Below, piece after piece: positions 8,070 through 14,609 of a stretch of 20,466 nucleotides of DNA (position 1 is its first letter; each line of letters begins with the position of its first letter). Below the pieces are notes generated by a model, which saw only the letters and a program-made list of their open reading frames with translations, ran no database searches and was not told the DNA's origin. The DNA is taken from positions 1-20,466 of the forward strand of contig BNVB01000047.1 of NCBI GenBank assembly GCA_025997795.1, in the 5' to 3' direction. This stretch comes from Spirochaetia bacterium. Lineage in GTDB: Bacteria > Spirochaetota > Spirochaetia > Treponematales > Breznakiellaceae. The position numbers and the translations under genes were made by a program.

Positions 8070-8617
8070 ACCAAACCGGTTCGTCCGGCATAGACGATAT
8101 TGATGAAATTCGGCTGGTGGAACAGATTGTTTCCGGCGATAAGGAACTGTTCCGGCTGTTGATTCGGCGGTATCAGCAAAAGGTTCATGCCATGGGTTTG
8201 AGTTTTTTTCATAACGAAGATGATGCAGCGGACTTTACCCAAGATGTGTTTATCCGCTCATACCGGAGCCTTGTTTCTTTTGAAGGGCGGTCGCGGTTTT
8301 CTACCTGGCTTTACCGCATTGCCTACAATACCGCTGTAAACGGCATTAACCGGCGCAGGGAATACCACAGTTTGGCGGAAGAACCGTTAACAGAAGAAAA
8401 CCCCGAATCCCAGGCCCTGCGTTTTGCCGCCAAAGAGGCCGTCCGGGATGCGGTGGCAGAACTGCCGGAAAAGTACCGGGTCTGCATAGACCTGTACTTT
8501 TTTTACAGCTGTTCTGTCAAGGAAATTGAGGGAATCACGGGCTTTCCGGAAAATACCGTAAAGTCCCATGTTTTTAGGGCAAAGAAACTCCTGCGGGAAA
8601 AACTTGAGAATCTTTAA
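8066..8617 (+). CDS. ECF-type RNA polymerase sigma factor (RpoE-like)
   Basis: The protein has 183 residues, starts at TTG 8066 with GAGG nine bases upstream, and overlaps the preceding stop by four bases. Region 2 spans residues ~20-95: FRLLIRRYQQKVHAMGLSFF, then DDAADFTQDVFIRSYRSL, then FSTWLYRIAYNTAVNGINRRR. It binds core polymerase and the -10 element. Region 4 spans ~125-180, with the helix-turn-helix CSVKEIEGITGFPENTVKSHVFRAKKLL, for -35 recognition. There is no region 1.1 or 3, as expected for the ECF class. The anti-sigma gene begins 11 bases downstream. Probable role: switch on an envelope-stress or extracytoplasmic-signal regulon when released. Which regulon cannot be read from the window. 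Confidence 0.95.
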   Translation: MNQTGSSGIDDIDEIRLVEQIVSGDKELFRLLIRRYQQKVHAMGLSFFHNEDDAADFTQDVFIRSYRSLVSFEGRSRFSTWLYRIAYNTAVNGINRRREYHSLAEEPLTEENPESQALRFAAKEAVRDAVAELPEKYRVCIDLYFFYSCSVKEIEGITGFPENTVKSHVFRAKKLLREKLENL

Positions 8618-8628
8618 CGGAGGGAACC

Positions 8629-9093
8629 ATGAAGTGCACCGATGCTATGGACACGATTTATGAAACAGACGAACTGCCCCTTACCCGGCGCTTAAGCCTT
8701 GCCATACATATTGTTTTCTGCGGCCGCTGTTCCGCCCGGCTGGAACGTTATGAAGAAGCCCGGTCCATCCTGGGCGCGGGCTTTCCCCCTTCGCCGGATT
8801 TTTCCGGAGCCATTATGAGCCGTATTTGCCTGGAGGCCGATGAAAGCTTTGACGAAGAAGCCTACGGATTTTCCGGCGGTTTTTCTACCAGAGGCTGGGT
8901 TGCCGCGGGACTCATCCTGCTCTTTTCCCTGCCGGTACTGTTTTTTGGCAAAGATTTTGCCCATGTTGTCCTGGTCTATGGCTCCTCATACCTCCTGCCC
9001 CTGGGAATTATCATAGGAGTGGTGATCACCGGGTACGGCGCTCTTTTTATCGGGAGCCATTTAAAGGAACTGTCGGACCGGTTTAAGTTATAG
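8629..9093 (+). CDS. Zinc-motif anti-sigma factor, membrane-anchored
   Basis: The protein has 154 residues; ACGGAGGG stands just before ATG 8629. The N-terminal cytoplasmic part carries HIVFCGRC: His27, Cys31 and Cys34 in the H-x3-C-x2-C signature of zinc-binding anti-sigma (ZAS) domains, which clamp ECF sigma factors. Two hydrophobic stretches follow (about residues 85-107 and 112-142), so signals would be received at or across the inner membrane. The sensor part is almost entirely membrane-embedded, with no sizeable periplasmic domain. The gene follows the sigma factor by 11 bases, the classical sigma/anti-sigma arrangement. I infer that it sequesters the sigma factor until a membrane or redox signal acts. 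Confident in the role by motif plus context. Confidence 0.85.
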   Translation: MKCTDAMDTIYETDELPLTRRLSLAIHIVFCGRCSARLERYEEARSILGAGFPPSPDFSGAIMSRICLEADESFDEEAYGFSGGFSTRGWVAAGLILLFSLPVLFFGKDFAHVVLVYGSSYLLPLGIIIGVVITGYGALFIGSHLKELSDRFKL

Positions 9094-9121
9094 GCTTTTC
9101 TCCCCTTACTTTTGAAGAATC

Positions 9122-9150
9122 TTTACTGTATGGGAAAACTATTGTATACT
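9122..9150 (+). promoter_or_regulatory. Promoter of toxin-antitoxin pair, directly abutting the start codon
   Basis: TTTACT (9122-9127) and TATACT (9145-9150) are separated by exactly 17 bases. Only seven bases (AAAAAAC) separate the -10 box from ATG 9158, so transcription should begin at or next to the start codon, giving a leaderless mRNA. Confidence 0.6.
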
Positions 9151-9157
9151 AAAAAAC

Positions 9158-9439
9158 ATGGATGTTGACATCAAGTTTTGTCAATCTGCCTTTAAACACG
9201 GTATAACCGAGGCCGATATCCGGTGGGCTATAGATACCGTTAAATATGATGGCTGCCTTGAGGGCAATGAGACCGAAAACAAGCGTTTACTTATTGGATT
9301 TGATCAGAAGGCAAATCCGCTTGAGATTTATTACAATATCCTTGATCGTGATACAGTTCGGGTATTTCATGCTATGAAATGCCGGGCTATTCATAAGCAT
9401 CTGCTCGAAAATGAAGAGGAGAAACCATGCCCGATTTAA
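9158..9439 (+). CDS. BrnT-like toxin of a type II toxin-antitoxin pair
   Basis: This 93-residue protein has the pattern of small RelE/BrnT-fold toxins that precede a ribbon-helix-helix antitoxin. FKHGITEADIRWAID (residues 12-26) is the conserved K-H-G-[IV] helix start. Next come the strands KRLLIGFD and PLEIYYNIL, then VRVFHAMKCRAIHKHL (68-82), which matches the terminal strand/helix where BrnT-like toxins carry His/Arg catalytic residues. Such proteins are usually ribosome-independent RNases; activity here is inferred. No Shine-Dalgarno sequence precedes ATG 9158. The 3' end overlaps the antitoxin gene by 13 bases. Toxin-first order matches BrnTA and HigBA systems. A more distant toxin family with the same fold is possible. 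Confidence 0.75.
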   Translation: MDVDIKFCQSAFKHGITEADIRWAIDTVKYDGCLEGNETENKRLLIGFDQKANPLEIYYNILDRDTVRVFHAMKCRAIHKHLLENEEEKPCPI

Positions 9440-9675
9440 CTGAAAAAGAATACGATACCCTTGATGAAAAATGGACAAAAAACCCTCCCAATCCTGGTCC
9501 TAACGGAACAGGATTCTTCGCCCGGCGGAAAGCAGCTTTAGCCCAGTCTGCTCGTTCAATAACGGTTGATTCCTTTACCGCAGATTACCTCTTAACCAAG
9601 GCAATAGCTGCCCATAAAACCCCGGCGGACATCATCGAAGCAATGGTGCAAGAACAGATCGCCGCCGCCTTGTAG
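9427..9675 (+). CDS. Antitoxin (CopG/BrnA-like) partner of the preceding toxin
   Basis: The protein has 82 residues and starts at ATG 9427, inside the end of the toxin gene, behind GAAGAGGAG, which also codes for the toxin tail. The N-terminus (MPDLTEKEYDTLDEKWTKNPPN) is a charged toxin-wrapping segment. From residue ~41, ARSITVDSFTADYLLTKAIA begins a strand and two helices (HKTPADIIEAMVQEQI) like a ribbon-helix-helix DNA-binding domain. By family behaviour it should neutralise the toxin and repress the shared promoter. Contrasting initiation signals (toxin without SD, antitoxin with SD) would favour antitoxin excess. The last 15 coding bases, including the stop, are duplicated immediately downstream. 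Confidence 0.8.
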   Translation: MPDLTEKEYDTLDEKWTKNPPNPGPNGTGFFARRKAALAQSARSITVDSFTADYLLTKAIAAHKTPADIIEAMVQEQIAAAL

Positions 9676-9690
9676 GCCGCCGCCTTGTAG
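9661..9690 (+). repeat. 15-bp tandem duplication of the antitoxin gene end
   Basis: GCCGCCGCCTTGTAG occurs at 9661-9675, where it encodes the last AAAL plus stop, and is repeated exactly at 9676-9690. The second copy is in frame and also ends in TAG. It looks like a recent slippage event. Confidence 0.95.
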
Positions 9691-9700
9691 GCCGGGGGGA

Positions 9701-10048
9701 TCACGTTACAATTATCGCATGAAACACCAGCGGCGTTGTACCGGTATTGACAATGCTGTGGGCTGCGCCGCTGCCGGTAACCATTACATCACCCTTGATT
9801 ACCGGTTTGTCCGTGCCGTTGTCGTTTACCGTACCGGTTCCTTCCATAATAATGTAGAATTCTGTGTCTTCCGTATGGGAATGGGGGCCAATGGAAGCTC
9901 CCGGGGGCAGAGTAATTTCCGCCAGCATACTGGTGTTTTTCTGCACCGCTCCCTTTCCTTCCACAAAGTGGCGGAAAGCGGCGCTGCCGGTGCCGCCCCG
10001 GACTTTTTCCCTGGTTTCCACGTTTAGTTCATTTCGGTGATACAGCAT
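9701..10048 (-). CDS. Single-domain cupin protein
   Basis: This 115-residue cytoplasmic protein is almost entirely one cupin barrel. Motif 1 is GASIGPHSHTEDTEFYIIMEG, with candidate metal ligands His56, His58 and Glu63. Motif 2 is GDVMVTGSGAAHSIVNTG, with His97. All four canonical ligands are present, so metal binding is likely. GAGGAG lies six bases before the ATG. It stands alone between the toxin-antitoxin pair, which ends 26 bases away on the opposite strand, and the divergent FliL-like gene. Small cupins of this kind include isomerases, dioxygenase-like enzymes and sugar- or metabolite-binding sensors. Substrate cannot be deduced. Confidence 0.9.
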   Translation of the reverse strand: MLYHRNELNVETREKVRGGTGSAAFRHFVEGKGAVQKNTSMLAEITLPPGASIGPHSHTEDTEFYIIMEGTGTVNDNGTDKPVIKGDVMVTGSGAAHSIVNTGTTPLVFHAIIVT

Positions 10049-10077
10049 AGTGCGCTCCTCAATAGTAATATTTCTAA

Positions 10078-10094
10078 TAGTATACTACTATAAT
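10078..10094. promoter_or_regulatory. Overlapping divergent -10 region (cupin / FliL-like gene)
   Basis: The perfect 10-bp palindrome TAGTATACTA (10078-10087) supplies TATACT on both strands, and TATAAT follows at 10089-10094 on the plus strand. The genes start only 47 bases apart, so the two promoters must overlap. Neither side has a convincing -35 box. Confidence 0.35.
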
Positions 10095-10095
10095 C

Positions 10096-10566
10096 ATGAT
10101 TATGAAACGTGTTGAAGAGCATCCGCCCCAAAACATGGTGATCCTCTACCGGGTCCTTCTTTGTACCGCCGCTGTGCTGGTCTTTATTCTTATTGCCGGA
10201 ACGATCTATGGCTTTGTCAAACGAGGAAAAAGTCCGGAGGCGGTACCTGAAGCCGCCGGCGGGGAAAGCCTTTTTTCCGGCCTGGGTACCATGCGGATTC
10301 CCACGGCAGACCCGGAGCCGGAAACCCTGGTTATTTCCATCGCCTTTCCCTATAACAAAAATGACCGCCCCTTTTCGGAAGAGCTGGCTTCCCGCCTAAC
10401 GTGGTTTAAAAGCAGCACCACCGAATACCTGGGAGCCTTTAGCGCCCAGGAACTGACTGCTCTATCTACGGATACCATCAACCAGGAATTGTTAAACCGT
10501 TATAACTCGGTACTAAAACTGGGACAGATAAAAGAAATTTATATTTTGGAGTATATGCGGCTGTAG
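10096..10566 (+). CDS. FliL-like single-pass membrane protein
   Basis: The protein is about 156 residues. A short cytoplasmic N-terminus is followed by one transmembrane helix (~16-40) and a periplasmic domain. The C-terminal pattern TINQELLNRYNSVLKLGQIKEIYILEYMRL, preceded by a strand-rich ETLVISIAFPYNKND, matches the end of FliL-type flagellar stator-associated proteins (helix, N..L..G.I..[VI][YF], final strand). FliL normally sits in a flagellar operon. None is here, so this is an orphan paralogue, possibly with a scaffold role for another membrane machine. ATGs at 10096 and 10102 are both possible. Neither has an SD, and TATAAT ends exactly seven bases before the second. The SLC13-type permease gene follows after 16 bases, so the two are probably co-transcribed. 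Confidence 0.7.
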   Translation: MIMKRVEEHPPQNMVILYRVLLCTAAVLVFILIAGTIYGFVKRGKSPEAVPEAAGGESLFSGLGTMRIPTADPEPETLVISIAFPYNKNDRPFSEELASRLTWFKSSTTEYLGAFSAQELTALSTDTINQELLNRYNSVLKLGQIKEIYILEYMRL

Positions 10567-10582
10567 TCTTTAAGGAGGTTCT

Positions 10583-11887
10583 ATGCCCGTTAAATGGATA
10601 GTGCTTGGTCTTGCGGTTCTTATGTATACCCTCATTATTATCTTTCCGGACAGAAAATCCTGGAGCGCCCTGGGCGCTGCGGTTCTTATGATAGTTATCC
10701 GGGCACTCTGGACGCCGGAAACGTTTTTTTCCCTGATTACCGAGGCGGGAACGGAACTTATCAATTGGGATGTGCTCTTGATCTTTGTGGGGAGCCTGGT
10801 GATCGCCGAGTTATTTATCTATTCCCGGGTTCCCGCAGTCATTGCCGATTCTTTGGTAAGCTGGTCTCCCAATGTGGGTATCGCCATGGTGCTTATTCTT
10901 GTTATGACGGGGCTTATCAGTGCCTTTGTAGAAAATGTCGCCACGGTTTTGGTAATGGCCCCCATCGCACTGGCCCTCTGCTCAAAACTTAAACTTAACC
11001 CCATGTACTTTATGGTTGGCCTTGCGGTAATGGCAAATCTCCAGGGCACCGCTACTTTGGTGGGGGACCCTCCTTCCATGATCTTTGCCGATTACTCCGG
11101 GTATGGTTTTAACGATTTTTTTATGTACCATGGCAGGCTTTCCATCTTTTTTGCCGTCCAGGTGGGGATGATCGCCGGGGCCCTGTTTTTTTATTGGATC
11201 TTCGCCAAAGACGGCGGCAAAAAGGCCGCTGTGGAACGGGAAACCATCCTTTCCATGGTACCCACCTGGCTGCTTATTCTGATGATCCTGGGTCTTGCCG
11301 CCGCTTCGTTTATCTACGGCGGTATCTCGCTGGCTTCGGGGCTTATCGTGATAATCCTGGCCATGGCGGGTATTATCTGGTACCGCTGGGTACGCGGGGA
11401 AAGCGCCAAAAAAGCGGCAGCCCTGGTAAAGGGTCTTGACTGGGATACGGTGTTTTTCCTTATCGGAATCTTCGTGGTAGTGGGGGCCATTTCTTCCGTG
11501 GGCCTTCTGGAAGATTTTGCCGCCTTCCTTTCCCGGGTGATAGGTTCCAATGTACTGCTGGGTTTTATTCTGATTGTGGTGGTTTCTGTCGTTATTTCCG
11601 GTTTTGTGGACAATGTACCCTACATCATCGTCATGCTCCCCGTGGCTGGTTCTCTAGCCAAAGACCTGTCTCTGGCGCCTGAACTGTATCTGTTCGCCCT
11701 GCTTATTGGTTCCTGCCTGGGGGGAAATCTTACCCCCTTCGGCGCTTCGGCCAATGTGGTAACCGTGGGAATACTCCGCAAACAGAACGTCCGCTTAAAT
11801 TTTGCACAGTGGCTAAAGATCGGCCTGCCCTTTACGGCATTAACCACTGCGGCATCGGCATTGTTTATCTGGATCATCTGGATATAA
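10583..11887 (+). CDS. SLC13/ArsB-type (CitMHS superfamily) anion permease
   Basis: This 434-residue protein has about 11 hydrophobic segments and a strong AAGGAGG five bases before ATG. It shows the duplicated architecture of the ion-transporter superfamily (ArsB, NhaD, DASS/SLC13). SAFVENVATVLVMAP (from residue ~114) and SGFVDNVPYIIVMLP (from ~339) are the two copies of the helix-hairpin substrate-binding motif. Each is followed by a G-x-x-P or GGN-x-TPFGA stretch (LVGDPPSMI; GSCLGGNLTPFGASAN). Family members carry arsenite, dicarboxylates, citrate or Na+/H+, and the sequence alone does not choose between them. No arsenic-resistance regulator or reductase is nearby, so arsenite export is not supported. 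It probably shares a transcript with the FliL-like gene. Confidence 0.88.
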   Translation: MPVKWIVLGLAVLMYTLIIIFPDRKSWSALGAAVLMIVIRALWTPETFFSLITEAGTELINWDVLLIFVGSLVIAELFIYSRVPAVIADSLVSWSPNVGIAMVLILVMTGLISAFVENVATVLVMAPIALALCSKLKLNPMYFMVGLAVMANLQGTATLVGDPPSMIFADYSGYGFNDFFMYHGRLSIFFAVQVGMIAGALFFYWIFAKDGGKKAAVERETILSMVPTWLLILMILGLAAASFIYGGISLASGLIVIILAMAGIIWYRWVRGESAKKAAALVKGLDWDTVFFLIGIFVVVGAISSVGLLEDFAAFLSRVIGSNVLLGFILIVVVSVVISGFVDNVPYIIVMLPVAGSLAKDLSLAPELYLFALLIGSCLGGNLTPFGASANVVTVGILRKQNVRLNFAQWLKIGLPFTALTTAASALFIWIIWI

Positions 11888-11958
11888 AGAATCTTAGCGA
11901 TATTCCTTGATTTGCACAGTTTTTTTTATTACTTTGTAAGGACCACGGGGGCGTTGCT

Positions 11959-13782
11959 ATGAAATTGACCCAATCGATAAAATTCCGCTTTATTCTTCTT
12001 TTTACCCTGTTCATTTTGGCATTGTGTACGGTAACCACCGTGATTACCATACGCCAAACAACGGATACCATATCCAGGCTATTTGCAGAACAGGGTGTTT
12101 TTCTAACAGAAAAAGCCGCATCCATGATAGACGGTGATTCCTTTGAAAAACTTAGTAAAACCAAAGATCCCGAAGATCCTTTTTATGAAAAAACCAGGAT
12201 CGATCTGCTTACCCTTAAAGGCTACAGCAATGCCGCCTACCTCTATTCCATGGTCCCGGTAGAAGGCAGTACCTATATGTATGTTATTGATGGCAGCGCC
12301 GAACCGGATGATGAAGAACATTTCTCTCCCCTGGGAGCAGAGGAAGATACTTCAGAATACGATCCTGCTTTTGCCGAATGCTGGGAAATTCAAAAGACCA
12401 ATTACAGCAACATGACTTTTCAGGAAGGCTGGGGCTGGATGGTATCTATCTATACGCCCATAAAAAATTCCACCGGAAAAATGGTGGGCATCACCGGCTG
12501 CGACTTTCTTGCCAATGAACTACACGACAGCCTTATAAAAGATACCGCACTACAGGTGTCCATGGGCGCGGCTTTTGTTATAATCGGCTTGCTGCTCATG
12601 TTCTTTTTCCTCCACATGATCTTTAGCCCCCTCAAAAATATCAGCTCCATTCTTAAAGAAATCTCTTCCGGCGAAGGGGATTTGACCAAACGAATAAAAG
12701 TCCGCAAAGAAAACGAAATTGGCGAACTGGCAAAGTACTTTAATTTGACCCTGGAAAAAATCAAACACCTGGTTATTACCATTAAAGACAAAAGTGTTTC
12801 TCTCCATACGGTAGGGAATGAACTGTCCACCAACATGGACCAGACCGCTGCGGCAATTAACCATATTACCGCCAATATTCGCAGCATTAAAAGCAAAGTG
12901 CTTAACCAGTCCGCCAGTGTAACCGAGACCAATACTACCATGGAAAACGTAACGGTAAATGTCGGTAAACTGAATACCCATGTAGAACAGCAGACCGACA
13001 GTGTTTCCCAGTCTTCGTCTGCTGTTGAGGAAATGCTTGCCAACATTCAGAGTGTTACCCAGACCCTGATACGGAATGCAGAAAATGTGCAGGAACTGGG
13101 AGCTGCCTCCGAGGTAGGCCGGGCCGGTCTGGACGAAGTATCCAGGGCTATTCAGGAAATTGCCAAAGAATCCGCGGGGATTCTGGAAATAAATGCGGTG
13201 ATGGAGAATATTTCCAGCCAGACAAACCTCCTTTCCATGAACGCCGCCATCGAGGCGGCCCATGCCGGGGAAGCGGGCAGAGGTTTTGCCGTGGTAGCCA
13301 GCGAAATACGAAAGCTGGCGGAAGATTCGGGCAAACAATCACAAACCATTTCCCAGGTATTAAAGAACATTAAGTCATCCATCGACAACATAACCAAAGC
13401 TACCGATGCGGTATTGGAAAAATTCCAGGCCATCAACGAACGGATTAGGACGGTGTCGGATCAGGAAGAAAATATCCGCAACGCCATGGAAGAACAGGGC
13501 CAGGGAAGCCAGCAGATCCTGGAAGCGATAAGCAGACTGAACGAACTGACCCAGCTGGTTAAACTTGGTTCTTCGGAAATGCTGACGGGCAGTAAAGAGG
13601 TTATCCAGGAAAGTAAAACCCTGGAATTTGTTACCCAGGAAATATCCAACGGTATTAACGAAATGGCCGAAGGGGCGGATCAAATTACCGGTGCGGTAAA
13701 TCATGTAAACGATATAAGTAATTTAAACCAGGAACACATTAATGCGCTGGTTACAGAGGTGTCAAAATTCCGGGTTGAGTAA
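11959..13782 (+). CDS. Methyl-accepting chemotaxis protein with Cache-like sensor
   Basis: This 607-residue transmembrane chemoreceptor has its first membrane helix at residues ~10-32 and a periplasmic sensor at ~33-195, which looks like a Cache-type domain (YLYSMVPVEGSTYMYVID; WGWMVSIYTPIKNSTGKMVG). The second helix (~198-220) and HAMP linker (~220-270; GEGDLTKRIKVRKENEIGEL) follow. The long coiled-coil signalling domain has the invariant hairpin tip QTNLLSMNAAIEAAHAGEAG and RGFAVVASEIRKLAEDS (~417-455), which contact CheA and CheW. There is no C-terminal CheR-tethering pentapeptide. Upstream is a GGGGGCG stretch rather than a classical SD. The downstream PilZ gene converges with only seven bases between stops. 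Ligand unknown. Confidence 0.96.
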   Translation: MKLTQSIKFRFILLFTLFILALCTVTTVITIRQTTDTISRLFAEQGVFLTEKAASMIDGDSFEKLSKTKDPEDPFYEKTRIDLLTLKGYSNAAYLYSMVPVEGSTYMYVIDGSAEPDDEEHFSPLGAEEDTSEYDPAFAECWEIQKTNYSNMTFQEGWGWMVSIYTPIKNSTGKMVGITGCDFLANELHDSLIKDTALQVSMGAAFVIIGLLLMFFFLHMIFSPLKNISSILKEISSGEGDLTKRIKVRKENEIGELAKYFNLTLEKIKHLVITIKDKSVSLHTVGNELSTNMDQTAAAINHITANIRSIKSKVLNQSASVTETNTTMENVTVNVGKLNTHVEQQTDSVSQSSSAVEEMLANIQSVTQTLIRNAENVQELGAASEVGRAGLDEVSRAIQEIAKESAGILEINAVMENISSQTNLLSMNAAIEAAHAGEAGRGFAVVASEIRKLAEDSGKQSQTISQVLKNIKSSIDNITKATDAVLEKFQAINERIRTVSDQEENIRNAMEEQGQGSQQILEAISRLNELTQLVKLGSSEMLTGSKEVIQESKTLEFVTQEISNGINEMAEGADQITGAVNHVNDISNLNQEHINALVTEVSKFRVE

Positions 13783-13789
13783 TAACTGC

Positions 13790-14560
13790 CTATTTTAATT
13801 CCGCATCCATTTTGGATTGAAGGTTTTTTTGGATGTAAGCCCTGATTTTTGTCCGCACGGAAGGATCTATCTTTGCGGTAAAAACAAAAACATACACTTT
13901 GTCCGGCCCATCCATGCGGGAACCAAAAACAATTCCTTCGGCTTTTAAAAGGGCGCCCTGAAGTTTTACCTGCATATCCGGGAGCAGGGAATTTTTTTCC
14001 AGTTCCGGGTCCTGGGGGAAAACGCAGGAAAGGCCAACGACACTAATGTCCCGGATATCGCCGGTGATATAGGCATTGTTAAAAGGCAGATTGATGGTCG
14101 TCATGGAATCGTTCCGGGTATCTGCCCGGATATACTTGCGCCGGCCCTTGGCTTCTGCTGCTTTAAGGATATCCAGCAGGGCCTTAATAACCCTGGTTTT
14201 TTCTGTTTTAACGGGAATAAAACCGCAGGAAACCTGCAGGGTATTAAGGTAAAGCCGCCGGGCATCCTCGTTGTTGGTATTGGACAGCACCCCCATGGCT
14301 ACGCTTTTGGTAACTTCGTCCCCCATAACCTGCCTTATCCAAACCTCCCATTTATCGGCAGAAAGCGTTTCGTCAATACTGGCAAATACAATGGAATGAG
14401 GGCAATTTTTGAGGACCTTGAAAAGTTTTGCCTCGTCCCTGGCTATATAAACCTCATGTTCCTGCTGAACCAGTTCGGCGGCAATTTCGTTCTGCACAAA
14501 AACGGATGGGTGAATAAAAAATATCTTTTTTCCCGTTACTTCGGTATTGTCATCTGCCAT
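13790..14560 (-). CDS. PilZ-domain protein with receiver-like N-terminus
   Basis: The protein has 256 residues from ATG 14560; an upstream in-frame TTG at 14578 would add six residues but has no SD. Residues ~10-135 form an alternating strand/helix region (KKIFFIHPSVFVQNEI; SIVFASIDETL; VAMGVLS) like a response-regulator receiver. It has no clear phospho-acceptor Asp, so it is probably a pseudo-receiver. Residues ~140-250 are a PilZ domain. RKYIR (Arg141, Arg145) is the R-x3-R motif and DISVVG (Asp171, Ser173, Gly176) the D-x-S-x2-G motif, so c-di-GMP binding is predicted. It is probably a c-di-GMP effector for motility or envelope behaviour. The adjacent chemoreceptor is suggestive but convergently transcribed. 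Spacing from a candidate promoter to the ATG suggests a leaderless transcript. Confidence 0.88.
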   Translation of the reverse strand: MADDNTEVTGKKIFFIHPSVFVQNEIAAELVQQEHEVYIARDEAKLFKVLKNCPHSIVFASIDETLSADKWEVWIRQVMGDEVTKSVAMGVLSNTNNEDARRLYLNTLQVSCGFIPVKTEKTRVIKALLDILKAAEAKGRRKYIRADTRNDSMTTINLPFNNAYITGDIRDISVVGLSCVFPQDPELEKNSLLPDMQVKLQGALLKAEGIVFGSRMDGPDKVYVFVFTAKIDPSVRTKIRAYIQKNLQSKMDAELK

Positions 14561-14575
14561 AGTTATATGATATTC
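14547..14575 (+). promoter_or_regulatory. Candidate apbE promoter
   Basis: TTGTCA (14547-14552) matches the -35 consensus in five of six positions. An AT-rich -10 region (GATATT at 14569-14574, 16-base spacer) follows. Transcription would start near 14582, downstream of the ATG at 14567 and upstream of GGAGG at 14610, which supports the ATA start proposed for apbE. Confidence 0.35.
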
Positions 14576-14595
14576 CAAAAGAGCTTGCTTCGCAA
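14567..14595 (-). promoter_or_regulatory. Candidate PilZ-gene promoter, adjacent to its start codon
   Basis: On the minus strand TTGCGA (14595-14590), a 17-base spacer and TATCAT (14572-14567) precede six bases (ATAACT) and then ATG 14560. Transcription would start at the ATG itself. It overlaps the candidate apbE promoter on the other strand. Confidence 0.45.
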
Positions 14596-14605
14596 GTATT
14601 TTTTT
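14584..14605 (+). other. Small hairpin plus T-tract in the apbE leader (attenuator-like)
   Basis: CTTGC (14584-14588), loop TTC and GCAAG (14592-14596) are followed by seven T (14599-14605), just before GGAGG. The 5-bp stem is short for an efficient terminator. It lies in the presumed apbE leader, where partial termination or protection of the transcript start is possible. Confidence 0.3.
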
Positions 14606-14609
14606 AACC

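Noticed and set aside
10583..11887. Arsenite efflux pump ArsB
   Set aside because: The fold fits the superfamily, but there is no arsR, arsC or arsA nearby and SLC13/NhaD-like members look equally good. Only the superfamily is claimed.
11888..11958. Sigma-28 (flagellar/chemotaxis) promoter before the chemoreceptor
   Set aside because: TAAAG and GCGATAT occur but are only 8 bases apart instead of about 15. No convincing sigma-70 promoter was found either.
12550..13338. 262-codon minus-strand ORF opposite the chemoreceptor
   Set aside because: It lies over the invariant chemoreceptor signalling tip; the antisense product has no recognisable features.
13800..13835. Plus-strand terminator for the chemoreceptor (ATCCA-TTT-TGGAT followed by T7)
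   Set aside because: The stem is only 5 bp, it lies inside the PilZ coding end, and four bases separate the stem from GG and the T run. Too weak to call.
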